A DNA stretch of 64,000 nucleotides. It comes from Desulfovibrionales bacterium. Lineage in GTDB: Bacteria; Desulfobacterota; Desulfovibrionia; Desulfovibrionales; Desulfovibrionaceae. Numbering within the stretch: position 1 is the first letter of the stretch; each line of letters opens with the position of its first letter. This document shows, piece by piece, positions 33,587-45,139 of this stretch. The notes under the pieces are model-generated. The model was not told the DNA's origin. It made no database searches and saw nothing but the letters and a program-made list of their open reading frames with translations. Location of the stretch: NCBI GenBank assembly GCA_030156255.1, contig JASGMV010000005.1, positions 1-64,000 of the forward strand. Direction: 5' to 3'. The translations under genes were made by a program, and so were the position numbers.

Positions 33587-35598
33587 ATGTCCGTGCGAAA
33601 CAAGTTATGGCTGGTATTTTTAGTTGTTGTGTTGGGGTTTGCAGCTATATTCGCAGCAGACGTGGTCGGCGACAGGATGGCGAGGCGGATGATGAACCTT
33701 CGGGAGCTGGCCGAAGATAGCTTCATCCAGGTCATGCAGGCCAGAAGGCAGGAGAAAAATTTCCTGCTCCGGGCGAAGGTCCAATACATTCCCCAGGTTC
33801 GGGAGCATATAGGCAACGGCCAGGTTTGCATTCAGAAGATCATTCTCCAAGACCCCGAGAACGCCGGCGCCGGTCGGAAAGTCCTGGAGTTGATGGACCG
33901 GTATCTGGGGGAGTTCGAAAAGATGGCGGCGGCCCAGCAGGCGAGGGGCCTGACCGAAGAGGAGGGCTTGCGCTGGACGTTTATCAAGTCCGCCGAGCCT
34001 TGGAGGCCGAATTCAAGCCGCTCACGGACAAGGACATGCTCATCGCGCTGCTGCAGTTGCGCCGGCAGGAGAAGAATTATCAGCTTCGCCTGAAAGATTC
34101 GTATCTCGAGAAAGCCCGCAAGGCCAATGACAGATTGAAGTCGCTGATTGACGCCTCCACGGAGCTGGACGACGGCCTGAAGTCCAGGCTGTACAACTTG
34201 CTGGGCGCCTACGACGCCGCCTTCGCGGATTATGTTGCGAATCAGAAGTTGCAGGAAAAGGTCGGCAGCGAACTGATGGTCGCCGCGCGCTCGTTGGAGC
34301 CCGCCATCGAAACGTTGAAGAATCATTACGTCCAGGAGCTCCAGCGGACGGCGCGCCAAATGAAACTGGCCGCGGCCGCCCTGGAGACGGGCGTCGTGGT
34401 TGCGGTGTTGCTCCTCATCGTCTGGGTGCTCATGTCCATCTCCAAGTCCATGAGGGCGTTGCAGTCTTTCGCCGCCAAGGTGGCCTCGGGCGATTTGGAC
34501 GCCAAGCCGGAAGGAAATTTTGCAGGAGAATTCGAGGCGCTTCGAAAACATCTGGCCGCCATGGTGCAGCAGCTCAAGGCGCGGTTCGCCGAGGTGGAGG
34601 AGAAAAGCGCGGAGGCTCAGGACAACGCCTCCAAGGCCCAAGTCGCCCTGTTGAAGTCGCAAGAGCAGGAAGGCAAAATATCCCAACTTCTTGGCCACAT
34701 GCAGAGTGCGGCCCACAAGGCGGACGGCATTGCGTCCCGGGTCGCCACGGCCTCGGAGCAGTTGGCTGCTCTTATCGGACAGGTGCGGAAGGGGGCCGTT
34801 GTCCAGAAGGACCGCATGACGGAGACTTCCACCGCTCTGGAGCAGATGAGCGCCGCCATCGAAGAGGTCGCCCGCAATTCGCTGCACGCTTCGGGCAGCG
34901 CCCACGAAGCCCGCGACAAGGCCGCCGAGGGCGCCGGCAGGGTCAAGGAGGCGGTGGAGGCCATCTCCACGGTTCGCCTCACGACGGAGGACATGCGCCA
35001 GGGAATGGATCGGTTGGGCGCCCAGGTGCAGACCATTGGCGAGGTTATGGGCGTTATCAGCGAGATCGCGGACCAGACCAATCTTCTGGCCCTGAATGCG
35101 GCCATCGAGGCGGCGCGGGCGGGGGATGCGGGACGGGGGTTCGCCGTCGTCGCCGACGAGGTGCGCAAGCTGGCCGAGAAGACCATGCAGGCCACCAAGG
35201 AAGTCGGAGAAAGCATCGAAGCCATCAAGGGCGCGGCGCGGGACAATGACGAAAGCGTCCGCAAGACCGTGGCCGCGGTGGAGCGGTCGACGAATCTGGC
35301 TAGCGCCACCGGCGAGACGCAGGAGGACATCGTGCGCCTGGCCGAGAACAACGTGCAGCAGGTGGAGGAGATCGCCTCGGCGTCCCAGGAGCAGTCCGCG
35401 GCCACGGAGCAGATCAACCGCGCGGTGGCGGAGGTGAACCGGATCGCCGGAGAGTCGGCGGACGGTATGTCGGAGTCTTTCGAAGCGGTGCGCGACCTGA
35501 GCCTGATGGCGCGGGAGCTGGCCCAGTTGATCGACCACATGCTCGCCGAGGCGGGAAAGAACGAGGGCGCGCAGTCCCCCGAACTCAGGACGGCCTGA
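33587..35598 (+). pseudogene. HBM-type methyl-accepting chemotaxis protein, frameshifted
   Basis: A chemoreceptor read in two frames. Frame 1 (33587 to about 33973) gives the start, membrane segment 1 and the first helical-bimodular half with [11 protein letters not shown]. Frame 2 (about 33973-35598) gives the second half with [10 protein letters not shown], membrane segment 2, a HAMP-like region and the signalling hairpin ([20 protein letters not shown]...[16 protein letters not shown]). The two RRQEKN motifs are the mark of HBM sensors. Adding one base at about 33973 (CGCTGG to CGCCTGG) restores a continuous protein. The rest looks under selection, so the loss is recent or a sequencing error. 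The gene follows a perfect sigma-54 promoter and precedes a receiver gene. It was likely a receptor for small organic acids or similar; the ligand is unknown. Confidence 0.82.
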
Positions 35599-35620
35599 CG
35601 CAGATTCAAAGGAGCAAGAC

Positions 35621-36076
35621 ATGGCGTCGCAACGACCTATTGCATTGTTGGTGGACGACGAGGTTGAATTTTTGAAAAGCCTGCGCGAGCGTTTCGAGCT
35701 GCGGGGCTACGACACTCTTCTGGCCGAAAACGGTCGCGAGGCCGTGGAGACGGCGAAGAGTCGCCACATCGACCTGGCCGTGGTGGATTTGAAAATGCCG
35801 GACATGGACGGTTTGGCGTGCATCGCCAAAATCCAGGAGCTGCAGCCCGACGTCCGGACCATTCTGCTCACGGCCTACGGCGGCGACAAAATCCGCGAGG
35901 CCACGGAGTCGTTGGAGTCCGTCTACTTCGAGAAACAGGACATGGGGTCGTTTTGGGATTTTCTGAAGCGGGCCACCAAGCGCTTGGAGAACGCCATGGC
36001 CGCAGCCGGTCTGGCCGAGGACGGCGGCCGCGACGAGGCCATGAAGATCGAGCGGGAAGACCGGAAGGGCCGGTGA
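35621..36076 (+). CDS. Response regulator receiver with short C-terminal tail
   Basis: A 151-residue receiver: acidic pair in LLVDDEV, phospho-acceptor Asp56 in AVVDLKMPDMDG and Thr in LLTAYG. The conserved Lys is followed by Gln (YFEKQD) instead of the usual cis-Pro, which may alter the signalling surface. A charged helical tail of about 30 residues follows the receiver fold, with no DNA-binding motif. The gene starts 22 bp after the chemoreceptor with AAAGGAGC upstream, so it should be co-transcribed and may couple the receptor to the other signalling proteins of the island. Confidence 0.88.
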   Translation: MASQRPIALLVDDEVEFLKSLRERFELRGYDTLLAENGREAVETAKSRHIDLAVVDLKMPDMDGLACIAKIQELQPDVRTILLTAYGGDKIREATESLESVYFEKQDMGSFWDFLKRATKRLENAMAAAGLAEDGGRDEAMKIEREDRKGR

Positions 36077-36121
36077 ACCGGATGGCGCCAAGACTGAAAG
36101 GCGCATTTCTCCGGTTTACGG

Positions 36122-36170
36122 CGCGTTCCCTTACAAAAAAATTTTTGTATGGGAAAGAGGATGGAGGGCT
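36122..36170. repeat. Short intergenic palindrome with purine-rich flank
   Basis: CCCTTACAAAAAAATTTTTGTATGGGAAAG forms an A/T palindrome within CCCTT/GGGAA arms, followed by GGATGGAGGG. A similar arrangement (AAAATTTTTGTAAGGGAAGGAAGGG) lies at 62-89 before dnaG. It lies between a plus-strand gene and the convergent purQ, so it may serve as a terminator. Confidence 0.4.
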
Positions 36171-36236
36171 GGGAGAAAGGAAGACCCCTTCTTATGCGTA
36201 AAAGGGAGGACTTTCCCGCAGCTCTTGTCCAAAAGG

Positions 36237-38811
<2,575 letters not shown>

Positions 38812-38812
<1 letters not shown>

Positions 38813-39624
38813 TGGAGGAGTCCTCAAAAATTTTGTTCGAGGCCAGCAAGGCTGGCCCGTTCGTCATCGTCGGGCCATGCGTGCTGGAGTCTTTGGACCT
38901 GGCCCTGCTGTGCGCGGAGGCCGTGGCGGATATCGCCTCCCGACTGAAGATTCCGGCCGTTTTCAAGAGTTCTTTCGACAAGGCCAACCGCACCAGCCTG
39001 GACAGCTTCCGCGGCCCCGGGCTGGACCAGGGGTTGGAGTGGCTGGCCAAGGTCAAGGCCCGAACCGGCCTGCCCGTGATCACGGATATTCATCTGCCGG
39101 ACCAGGCGGCGGCCGTGGCCGAAGTGGCGGACGTGCTGCAAATTCCGGCCTTTCTCTGCCGCCAGACCGATTTGTTGGCCGCCGCGGCCCGCACCGGCCG
39201 TTTGATCAATGTGAAGAAGGGGCAGTTTCTGGCGCCGCTGGACATGGCGCATCCGGTGGGCAAGCTCACGGACTCCGGCTGCAAGGCCGTCTGGCTCACG
39301 GAGCGCGGCGCGAGTTTCGGATACAACAACCTGGTGGTGGACATGCGCTCCATCGCCATCATGAAGCAGTTCGGCTGGCCTGTCGTGTTTGACGCCACTC
39401 ATTCGGTGCAATTGCCGGGGGGCGCGGGAGGCGCGTCGTCGGGGCAACGGGAGTTCGTGGACGTGTTGGCGCGGGCGGCCGTGGCTGCGGGCGCTGACGG
39501 AGTGTTTTTGGAAATCCATCCGGACCCGGACAAGGCACTGTGCGACGGCGCCAATTCCTGGCCGCTCGGCCGGCTGGAGGCGTTGTTGCGCCAATTGCTG
39601 GACTTGTGGAGGACGCTTGCGTGA
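38812..39624 (+). CDS. kdsA: 3-deoxy-8-phosphooctulonate synthase KdsA
   Basis: Condenses PEP with arabinose-5-phosphate to Kdo-8-phosphate for the LPS inner core. The 270-residue product shows the family motifs GPCVLES near the N-terminus, [15 protein letters not shown], the [12 protein letters not shown] segment, GQFLAPLDM and [11 protein letters not shown]. The GTG start at 38812 overlaps the pyrG stop. The stop overlaps the GTG of kdsC by 4 bases, so the genes are translationally coupled. The motif [16 protein letters not shown] places Glu/Arg at the positions of the metal-independent or metal-dependent class, which I did not try to distinguish. Confidence 0.97.
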
Positions 39625-40184
39625 CGTCTGAAGAACGCGCTGCCAAGATTGAGCTTTTTGTGCTGGACGTGGACGGAGTGTTCACGGACGGCGGCCTGTA
39701 TTACGACGCCAAGGGCAATGTGGCCAAGCGGTTCGACGTTCAGGACGGGCTCGGGGTCAAACTCGCCCAGGCCGCCGGTCTGGAGATCGCCGTGATCACC
39801 GGCTTGGACCACACCTGCGTGCGGTTGCGCATGACGGAGCTCGGAGTGCGGGAGTTCCACTCCGGGATTCTTCGCAAGTGGCCGCTGCTGGAGGAAATCA
39901 TGGCCCGGCGCGGCGTCGGACCCGAGGCCGTGGCCTACATGGGCGACGATTGGGTGGACGCGAGCATCATGCGCCGCGTGGGGCTGGCGTTGGCGCCGGC
40001 CAACGCCCAACCCGAGGTGCTGGAGACGGCCCATTGGACGGCGACGCGCTCCGGCGGTAACGGAGCGGTGCGGGAGGCGATTCGTTTCCTCCTGCAATCC
40101 CGAGGTGTTTTGGATGAGATGTGGAGCTGCTGGAGCCGGCTTGGCGCGGAGTCCGACACGGAATCCGAAAAGGGGACCTGCTAG
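39621..40184 (+). CDS. kdsC: Kdo-8-phosphate phosphatase KdsC
   Basis: HAD-family phosphatase that removes the phosphate from Kdo-8-P. The 187-residue product has the catalytic motif [12 protein letters not shown] (about residues 14-25; nucleophile Asp17), [17 protein letters not shown] (motif 2) and [12 protein letters not shown] (motif 4). The start is the GTG at 39621 with GGAGG 8 nt upstream. The longer open frame upstream lies inside kdsA and lacks KdsC similarity. The C-terminus is slightly longer than the E. coli protein. Confidence 0.95.
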   Translation: MTSEERAAKIELFVLDVDGVFTDGGLYYDAKGNVAKRFDVQDGLGVKLAQAAGLEIAVITGLDHTCVRLRMTELGVREFHSGILRKWPLLEEIMARRGVGPEAVAYMGDDWVDASIMRRVGLALAPANAQPEVLETAHWTATRSGGNGAVREAIRFLLQSRGVLDEMWSCWSRLGAESDTESEKGTC

Positions 40185-40187
40185 GGT

Positions 40188-40832
40188 ATGCCTCGGCTGT
40201 TGGCCGTGCTGCTTGTGCTGGCCGCAGCGGCGGGCGCCGGGTATTTTTTCTTTGGCCGGGGCGGCGCCGGCAACGACGCCCCGCCTCCCGTCGTTTCCAA
40301 TCAAAGCGCTGCATCCGAATCCCAGCCCGAGGCCGACATCGTTGCGGACGCCATCGAATTGACCCAAGGCCAGGCCGGCCGGATCATGTGGAGCCTCAAG
40401 GCCGACACCGGCCGTTATCACGAACAGGACGGCCTCATCGACCTGGACGAACCGCGCATCACCTATTTCCTCGGAGAAAAAAGGGAAGAAGTGCATCTTG
40501 GCTCCCAAGCCGGGACCGTGTATCAAAAGCAGGACCGGATCGTTTTGTCGGAGCTGGTCTCCGGATCGTACGACGCTTTTGACATCAAAGCCAATCGGCT
40601 GGACTACGAAGGCGAAGGCGGCGCGCTGATCCTGAGCGGCGCCGTCAGTCTGAAGCGATTCGGCTTGGACCTGGACGCCGACAAGGCGGTCATCCATTTG
40701 TTGAACAAGACCATGACGGCGACCGGCAACGTCACCGCGGTGATCCGCCGGGACGAACTGGCTTCGGAAACCGGCGCGGCGCCGGCTTCCGAACCGGCCT
40801 CGGCCCCGGCGCCGGAAGGGAGTGAACAGTGA
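40188..40832 (+). CDS. lptC: LPS export protein LptC
   Basis: Inner-membrane bitopic protein that passes LPS from the LptBFG transporter to LptA. The 214-residue product has an N-terminal membrane anchor (about residues 3-23), a Gly/Pro/Ala-rich linker, then the beta-jellyroll LptC domain (about 48-190) in which alternating hydrophobic strands are visible (RIMWSLKADTGRYHEQDG). The C-terminus is Ala/Pro-rich and unconserved. The sequence is poorly conserved in general, and the call rests partly on position between kdsC and lptA-lptB. It overlaps lptA by 4 bases. Confidence 0.88.
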   Translation: MPRLLAVLLVLAAAAGAGYFFFGRGGAGNDAPPPVVSNQSAASESQPEADIVADAIELTQGQAGRIMWSLKADTGRYHEQDGLIDLDEPRITYFLGEKREEVHLGSQAGTVYQKQDRIVLSELVSGSYDAFDIKANRLDYEGEGGALILSGAVSLKRFGLDLDADKAVIHLLNKTMTATGNVTAVIRRDELASETGAAPASEPASAPAPEGSEQ

Positions 40833-41362
40833 CTCGAGGCGTTGCGCTTGCGGCCGCGGCCGTCCTGTGGATGGTCCTGGGCCTTGCCGCCGGATCATTC
40901 GCCGCGGACGATCAAATTCCGGTGCGTATCACGGCGGACAAGATGACCTATTCCGACGAAGGGCGCTCCGTCACGTTCGAAGGCCAGGTGAAAATTGTCC
41001 GCGGCGATTTGACCATCACCTCCAGGCAACTGTCCGCCACGTTCGTCAAGGAGTCGACGGGCGCCGAAGACCTCGCCAAGCAGGTTGAACGCATCAAGGA
41101 GATCGTGGCCACCGGCAACGTGCGCCTGAATTATCAGGGGCGCAAAGGAACCTGCGGCCGCATGGTCTACGACGTGGACAACGGCATTCTGCGCATGGAG
41201 CAGCAACCCAAGCTGACCGAGGGGCGTAATGTCGTGGAGGGAGAAGTCATCAAGTTTTACTTGAAGGACTACCGAAGCGAAGTGCTGGGAGGCAAGAACA
41301 AGCGGGTGGAAGCCATTTTCTTCGCCCCTGGCGAAATGGGCGCAGGGCAGGGCAGGCCGTGA
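40829..41362 (+). CDS. lptA: LPS export periplasmic protein LptA
   Basis: Forms the periplasmic bridge that carries LPS to the outer membrane. The 177-residue product has a signal peptide (hydrophobic residues about 5-22, cleavage near SFAADD) and an OstA-type beta-jellyroll domain (ITADKMTYSDEGRSVTFEGQVKI is typical; GNVRLNYQGRKGTCGRMVYD follows). The GTG at 40829 overlaps the lptC stop, and the gene overlaps lptB by 4 bases, so lptC, lptA and lptB are translationally coupled. Confidence 0.93.
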   Translation: MTRGVALAAAAVLWMVLGLAAGSFAADDQIPVRITADKMTYSDEGRSVTFEGQVKIVRGDLTITSRQLSATFVKESTGAEDLAKQVERIKEIVATGNVRLNYQGRKGTCGRMVYDVDNGILRMEQQPKLTEGRNVVEGEVIKFYLKDYRSEVLGGKNKRVEAIFFAPGEMGAGQGRP

Positions 41363-42081
41363 GCGTTCTCGAAGCCAGCGAGTTGTCCAAGAGCTACGGG
41401 CGCCGCCTTGTGGTGCGCGACGTCGGCCTACGGGTTTCCCAGGGAGAAGTGGTGGGCATTCTCGGGCCCAACGGCGCGGGCAAGACCACCACGTTTTACA
41501 TGCTCTGCGGCATCGTCGACTCCGACACGGGTTCGGTGACGCTGGACGGAGAAGACATCACGGGCCTGCCGCTGCACGAGCGGGCCCGGCTCGGCATGTC
41601 TTACCTGCCCCAGGAATCGTCGGTCTTCAAACGGCTGTCGGTCTGGGAAAACATGCTGATCATCCTGGAGTACGCCAAGCTTTCGCGCAAGGAGTGCGAC
41701 GCCAAGGCTCAAAAACTCCTGGAGGACCTCGGCATCTATCAACTCAAGGACCAGAAGGCCGTGCATCTGTCCGGCGGCGAGCGCCGACGCCTTGAAATCG
41801 CCCGAGCGCTGATTCTGGACCCCCGTTTCATGCTTTTGGACGAACCTTTCGCCGGCATCGACCCCATTGCGGTGGACGAAATCCAGCGCATTGTGGCCGG
41901 CCTGAAGCAAGAGTCCATCGGCGTGCTCATCTCGGACCACAATGTGCGCGAGACGCTGTCCATCTGCGACCGCGCCTACCTGGTCTTCGAAGGCCGCATC
42001 CTGTTCGAGGGCTCTCCGGAAGACATTGTCAAGGATGAACACGCCCGCCGGCTGTATCTCGGAGAAGGCTTTCGCCTTTAA
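41359..42081 (+). CDS. lptB: LPS export ABC transporter ATPase LptB
   Basis: Cytoplasmic ATPase that powers extraction of LPS from the inner membrane with LptF and LptG, which are not in the window. The 240-residue product has Walker A GPNGAGKTTT (about residues 35-44), the Q-loop in LPQESSVF, the signature LSGGERRR, Walker B FMLLDEPFAGIDP, and the H-loop His in SDHNVRET. Length and motifs are normal. GTG start at 41359. It ends the kds-lpt operon; a gap of about 340 bp separates it from rpoN. Confidence 0.97.
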   Translation: MSVLEASELSKSYGRRLVVRDVGLRVSQGEVVGILGPNGAGKTTTFYMLCGIVDSDTGSVTLDGEDITGLPLHERARLGMSYLPQESSVFKRLSVWENMLIILEYAKLSRKECDAKAQKLLEDLGIYQLKDQKAVHLSGGERRRLEIARALILDPRFMLLDEPFAGIDPIAVDEIQRIVAGLKQESIGVLISDHNVRETLSICDRAYLVFEGRILFEGSPEDIVKDEHARRLYLGEGFRL

Positions 42082-42419
42082 TCCTTCTGTCGACGGCCGC
42101 TGCTCCGCCGCGGAGCCGTCGGAGCGGACGGGCGTTCCCTTCTGTTCGTCTCCCTTTTCGTGGGCGGGTGCAGGGCGCCGACGTCTTTTGCGCCGTCCGC
42201 TAGCAGAGGAGCTAAGCTTTTATCTCCCTAATACTTTGTTCTTTTTTCGTTTTTTCGTTTTTTGCCGCGTCACCGCCCTTGCAGAGAAAATTCCTTTGTG
42301 GCATTGTTTTTGAATAATTCAATCGGCGAGGGCGGGGGTAGACCTTCAGACCCGAGGGAGGGCCTGGAGATCGTGTAGGCGTTTGTATTGTAATCCATAA
42401 TGGACTGGCGACGATATCT
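42082..42419. other. Gap between lptB and rpoN
   Basis: 338 bp without a gene. The left half is GC-rich with small inverted pieces (CCGCTGCTCC...GGAGCGG near 42100-42130). The middle has T-rich runs at 42235-42260 (TTTTTTCGTTTTTTCGTTTTTT), which could end transcripts or form part of the rpoN promoter region. No confident -35/-10 pair could be picked. Confidence 0.4.
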
Positions 42420-43850
42420 ATGGGACTGGAGCTCAGGCAACAACTTAAGCTGACCCAGCAGTTGGTCATGACTCCGCAGTTGCAGCAGGCCATCAAACTG
42501 CTGCAGCTTTCTCGTTTGGAGTTGGTGGATACGGTCCAGCAGGAGCTGCTGGAAAATCCTTTTCTGGAGGAGTCCCCCGAACCGGAAGCAGTGGAGGCTC
42601 AGCAGGAAACTTCGGAAGCCGCTTCGGAACCGTCCAGCGAATCCCAGCAGGAGGAGCTGTTGGTCCGCAATGCGGACTGGGAAAACTATCTGGGGGAGTT
42701 CTCCAGTACTTCAAAGCAGCAAATGCGCGAGACCGAGGTGCCGGAGGAAGGCATGTCCTTCGAGGCCCGTCTGGCGTCTGCGCCCTCTCTGGAGGGCCAC
42801 CTTGAGTGGCAGATGCGCCTGTCGGACATGTCCGAACACCAAGTGGCGATCGGGCAGGTCCTCGTGGGCAATGTGAGCCCCACAGGATATTTGCAGGCCG
42901 AGCTCTCCGAAGTGGCGTCCATGGCCGGGGCCACGGAGGAGGAGGTCGAGGAGGTGCTGCACATCCTGCAGCGTTTCGATCCCGTGGGCGTGGCCGCTCG
43001 CACGCCGCAGGAGTGTTTGCTGGTGCAGCTTGAGATGCTGAACCTGAACAACGACCCCGTGCTGGTCTCTTTGGTGCGCGACCATCTGGAGGACCTGGAA
43101 AAACGGCGTTACAAGCCGCTGGCGCGCAAATTCAAGATCGATATGGAGGATCTCAAGGAGTACCTGGACATCATTCAAGGCCTTGATCCCCTGCCAGGCT
43201 CCCACTATCACGCAGGGGAGCCCCACTACGTCAGCCCCGACGTCTTCGTCTACAAGTACGGGGAGGATTTCGTGGTGGTGCTCAACGAGGACGGCCTGCC
43301 GCGATTGTCCTTCAATAATTACTACTCCGAGAATTTCACTCCCAAGGGCGACAAGGAGCGCGACTACTACCAGGAAAAGATGCGCTCCGCGGCGTGGCTC
43401 ATGAAAAGCCTGTACCAGAGGCAGCGAACCCTGTACAAAGTCGCCGAGTCCATCGTGCGCTTCCAGCGCTCGTTTTTCGAGGAAGGAGTGACCAAGCTCC
43501 GGCCGCTGATCCTCAAGGAAGTGGCGGACGACATTCAGATGCACGAATCCACTGTTTCGCGCATCACGACCAACAAATACATGTCCACGCCGCACGGCAT
43601 CTTCGAACTCAAGTTCTTCTTCAACAGCGCATTGGATCTGGAGGACGGCGGGCAGGTGGGATCGGAGTCGGTCAAAGCCATCATCAAGAAGCTTATCGGC
43701 GAGGAAGATTCGAAAAAACCTTTGTCGGATGAGCGGATCGCCGAGATTCTCAAAGAGGTGCTCGAAGTGAACATCGCCCGGCGCACCGTCGCCAAGTACC
43801 GCACTGCTTTGGACATCCCTTCGTCGTCCAAGCGCAGAGCCGTGTTTTAA
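42420..43850 (+). CDS. rpoN: RNA polymerase sigma-54 factor RpoN
   Basis: Directs RNA polymerase to -24/-12 promoters and requires AAA+ activators. The 476-residue product has the Gln/Leu-rich region I (LRQQLKLTQQLVMTPQLQQA), an acidic region II, the core-binding domain, and the C-terminal DNA-binding part with the helix-turn-helix (HESTVSRITTNKYM) and RpoN box (ARRTVAKYR). It is relevant to this window because three strong sigma-54 promoters and an activator lie at 23-34 kb. It is followed by hpf, ptsN and rapZ, the arrangement common in proteobacteria. Confidence 0.98.
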   Translation: MGLELRQQLKLTQQLVMTPQLQQAIKLLQLSRLELVDTVQQELLENPFLEESPEPEAVEAQQETSEAASEPSSESQQEELLVRNADWENYLGEFSSTSKQQMRETEVPEEGMSFEARLASAPSLEGHLEWQMRLSDMSEHQVAIGQVLVGNVSPTGYLQAELSEVASMAGATEEEVEEVLHILQRFDPVGVAARTPQECLLVQLEMLNLNNDPVLVSLVRDHLEDLEKRRYKPLARKFKIDMEDLKEYLDIIQGLDPLPGSHYHAGEPHYVSPDVFVYKYGEDFVVVLNEDGLPRLSFNNYYSENFTPKGDKERDYYQEKMRSAAWLMKSLYQRQRTLYKVAESIVRFQRSFFEEGVTKLRPLILKEVADDIQMHESTVSRITTNKYMSTPHGIFELKFFFNSALDLEDGGQVGSESVKAIIKKLIGEEDSKKPLSDERIAEILKEVLEVNIARRTVAKYRTALDIPSSSKRRAVF

Positions 43851-43909
43851 CCTTCAACCCTATCCGGTCCGGGAGCGGCCCGGATCGGCTGAACTCCTAG
43901 GGAGCGTTT

Positions 43910-44455
43910 ATGAATATCTCCTTTCATTTCAAAAACTTTGATCCGTCTGACCACCTCAAGGAGTACTCCCGGTCCCGCTTTGAGAAACTGTCCAAATACA
44001 TCGGACAGGATGAGGAGAGCGAGGTCCAGGTGACCCTTTGCGTCGAAAAATTCCGGCAAATGGCGGAAGTGGTGTTCTTGGCGGACAGCGTCAATCTTTC
44101 GGCCTACCAGGAATCCGAGGACATGTATTCGAGCATCGACTTGGTGCTGGACAAGCTTGAGGCGCAGCTGCGCAAGATGCGCGAAAAAATGAAAAGCAAG
44201 CGTCGCACCCAAAAGGTCGTGCGCGGCGTTCGGCACAACGTGTTCACCATGCCCTCTGCGGAGAGCGGCCAGGGACGCAGCATCGTGAGCTCCGACACCT
44301 ACGAGCCCAAACCCATGTCCGTGGAGGAAGCCGCCATGCAGCTCGATTCGGCGGGGATGGAGTTTCTGGTGTTCCGCAACGCGGAAACCGAGGGGCTCAA
44401 TGTCATTTACAAGCTTAAGAACGGCGACTTTGGCGTCATCGACCCGGGATATTGA
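43910..44455 (+). CDS. hpf: Ribosome hibernation-promoting factor HPF, long form
   Basis: Binds and inactivates 30S subunits in stationary phase. In the long form the C-terminal domain pairs two ribosomes into 100S dimers. The 181-residue product has the N-terminal S30AE domain (about residues 1-100, starting MNISFHFKNFDPSD) and the conserved C-terminal dimerisation domain (about 125-181, with MSVEEAAMQLDSAGMEFLVF and YKLKNGDFGVIDPG). It lies 60 bp after rpoN and is adjacent to ptsN. The gene is preceded by AGGGAGC. Confidence 0.95.
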   Translation: MNISFHFKNFDPSDHLKEYSRSRFEKLSKYIGQDEESEVQVTLCVEKFRQMAEVVFLADSVNLSAYQESEDMYSSIDLVLDKLEAQLRKMREKMKSKRRTQKVVRGVRHNVFTMPSAESGQGRSIVSSDTYEPKPMSVEEAAMQLDSAGMEFLVFRNAETEGLNVIYKLKNGDFGVIDPGY

Positions 44456-44457
44456 TT

Positions 44458-44907
44458 ATGAAGCTGGCTGAGTACTTGGAGCAGGATCTCATCGCTCCGG
44501 ACCTGAAAGCCGCCAACAAGTCTGAGGCGCTCACGGAGCTGATCGAACTTGTGAAGCTCAAGCATCCGGAGTTGGATTCGGAGGAAGCGTTCCGGGTGCT
44601 GATGGAGCGCGAGCAGTTGGGCACCACAGGCATCGGAGACGGCGTAGCCATCCCGCATGGGAAGCTCAAGTCCCTGGAGCGCATCGTCGTGGTCTGCGGC
44701 CGGAGTTTGTCCGGAGTGGAGTTCGAGGCGTTGGACCACAGTCCGTGCGCCATATTTTTTCTGGTGCTGGCCCCGGAGCAATCCGCTGGGCTGCATCTTC
44801 GTCTTCTGGCGCTCATTTCCAGACTGCTTAAAAATCCTGAATTTCGAGAGTCCTTCGCCGAGGCTGAAGATCGCGACGGGTTGTGGCGATTGTTGAAAGA
44901 ATCGTGA
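44458..44907 (+). CDS. ptsN: Nitrogen-PTS EIIA protein PtsN
   Basis: Phosphorylated regulator of the PTS-Ntr chain that controls processes such as potassium uptake and sigma-54-related functions. The 149-residue product is a PTS EIIA type 2 domain with the phospho-acceptor His in DGVAIPHGKL (about residue 66) and the conserved REQLGTTGIGDG just before it. The ATG at 44458 was preferred to an in-frame TTG at 44452 that overlaps the hpf stop. Its phosphate donors (EI-Ntr, HPr) are not in the window. Confidence 0.94.
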   Translation: MKLAEYLEQDLIAPDLKAANKSEALTELIELVKLKHPELDSEEAFRVLMEREQLGTTGIGDGVAIPHGKLKSLERIVVVCGRSLSGVEFEALDHSPCAIFFLVLAPEQSAGLHLRLLALISRLLKNPEFRESFAEAEDRDGLWRLLKES

Positions 44908-45139
44908 GAAGGCTTCGTTTCTAGGCATTGAGCAGGCGCGCCGCCCGATGGGGGCGCAGCATGAGGACGAGAAGCGCCGACTCGACGCGCCGGGACCGTT
45001 CGGACGGCGCGGGAGGGCTCGAGAAAAACGGCTTGCACGAGCTAAGCTGGTTGAGGAGCGGTGCGCAGTGCGCGTGCGGCCGAAGTTTTTTTGAACCCTG
45101 ACTCAGCGGCGGTGTGAGCCGCGACTGCAGGAGTGCGGC

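Noticed and set aside
33282-33720. Short plus-strand frames (33282-33476, 33487-33720)
   Set aside because: They overlap the enhancer sites and the sigma-54 promoter and have no ribosome binding sites.
33832-35622. 596-codon minus-strand frame opposite the chemoreceptor
   Set aside because: Shadow frame rich in Arg/Leu/His; the plus strand encodes a clear chemoreceptor signalling domain.
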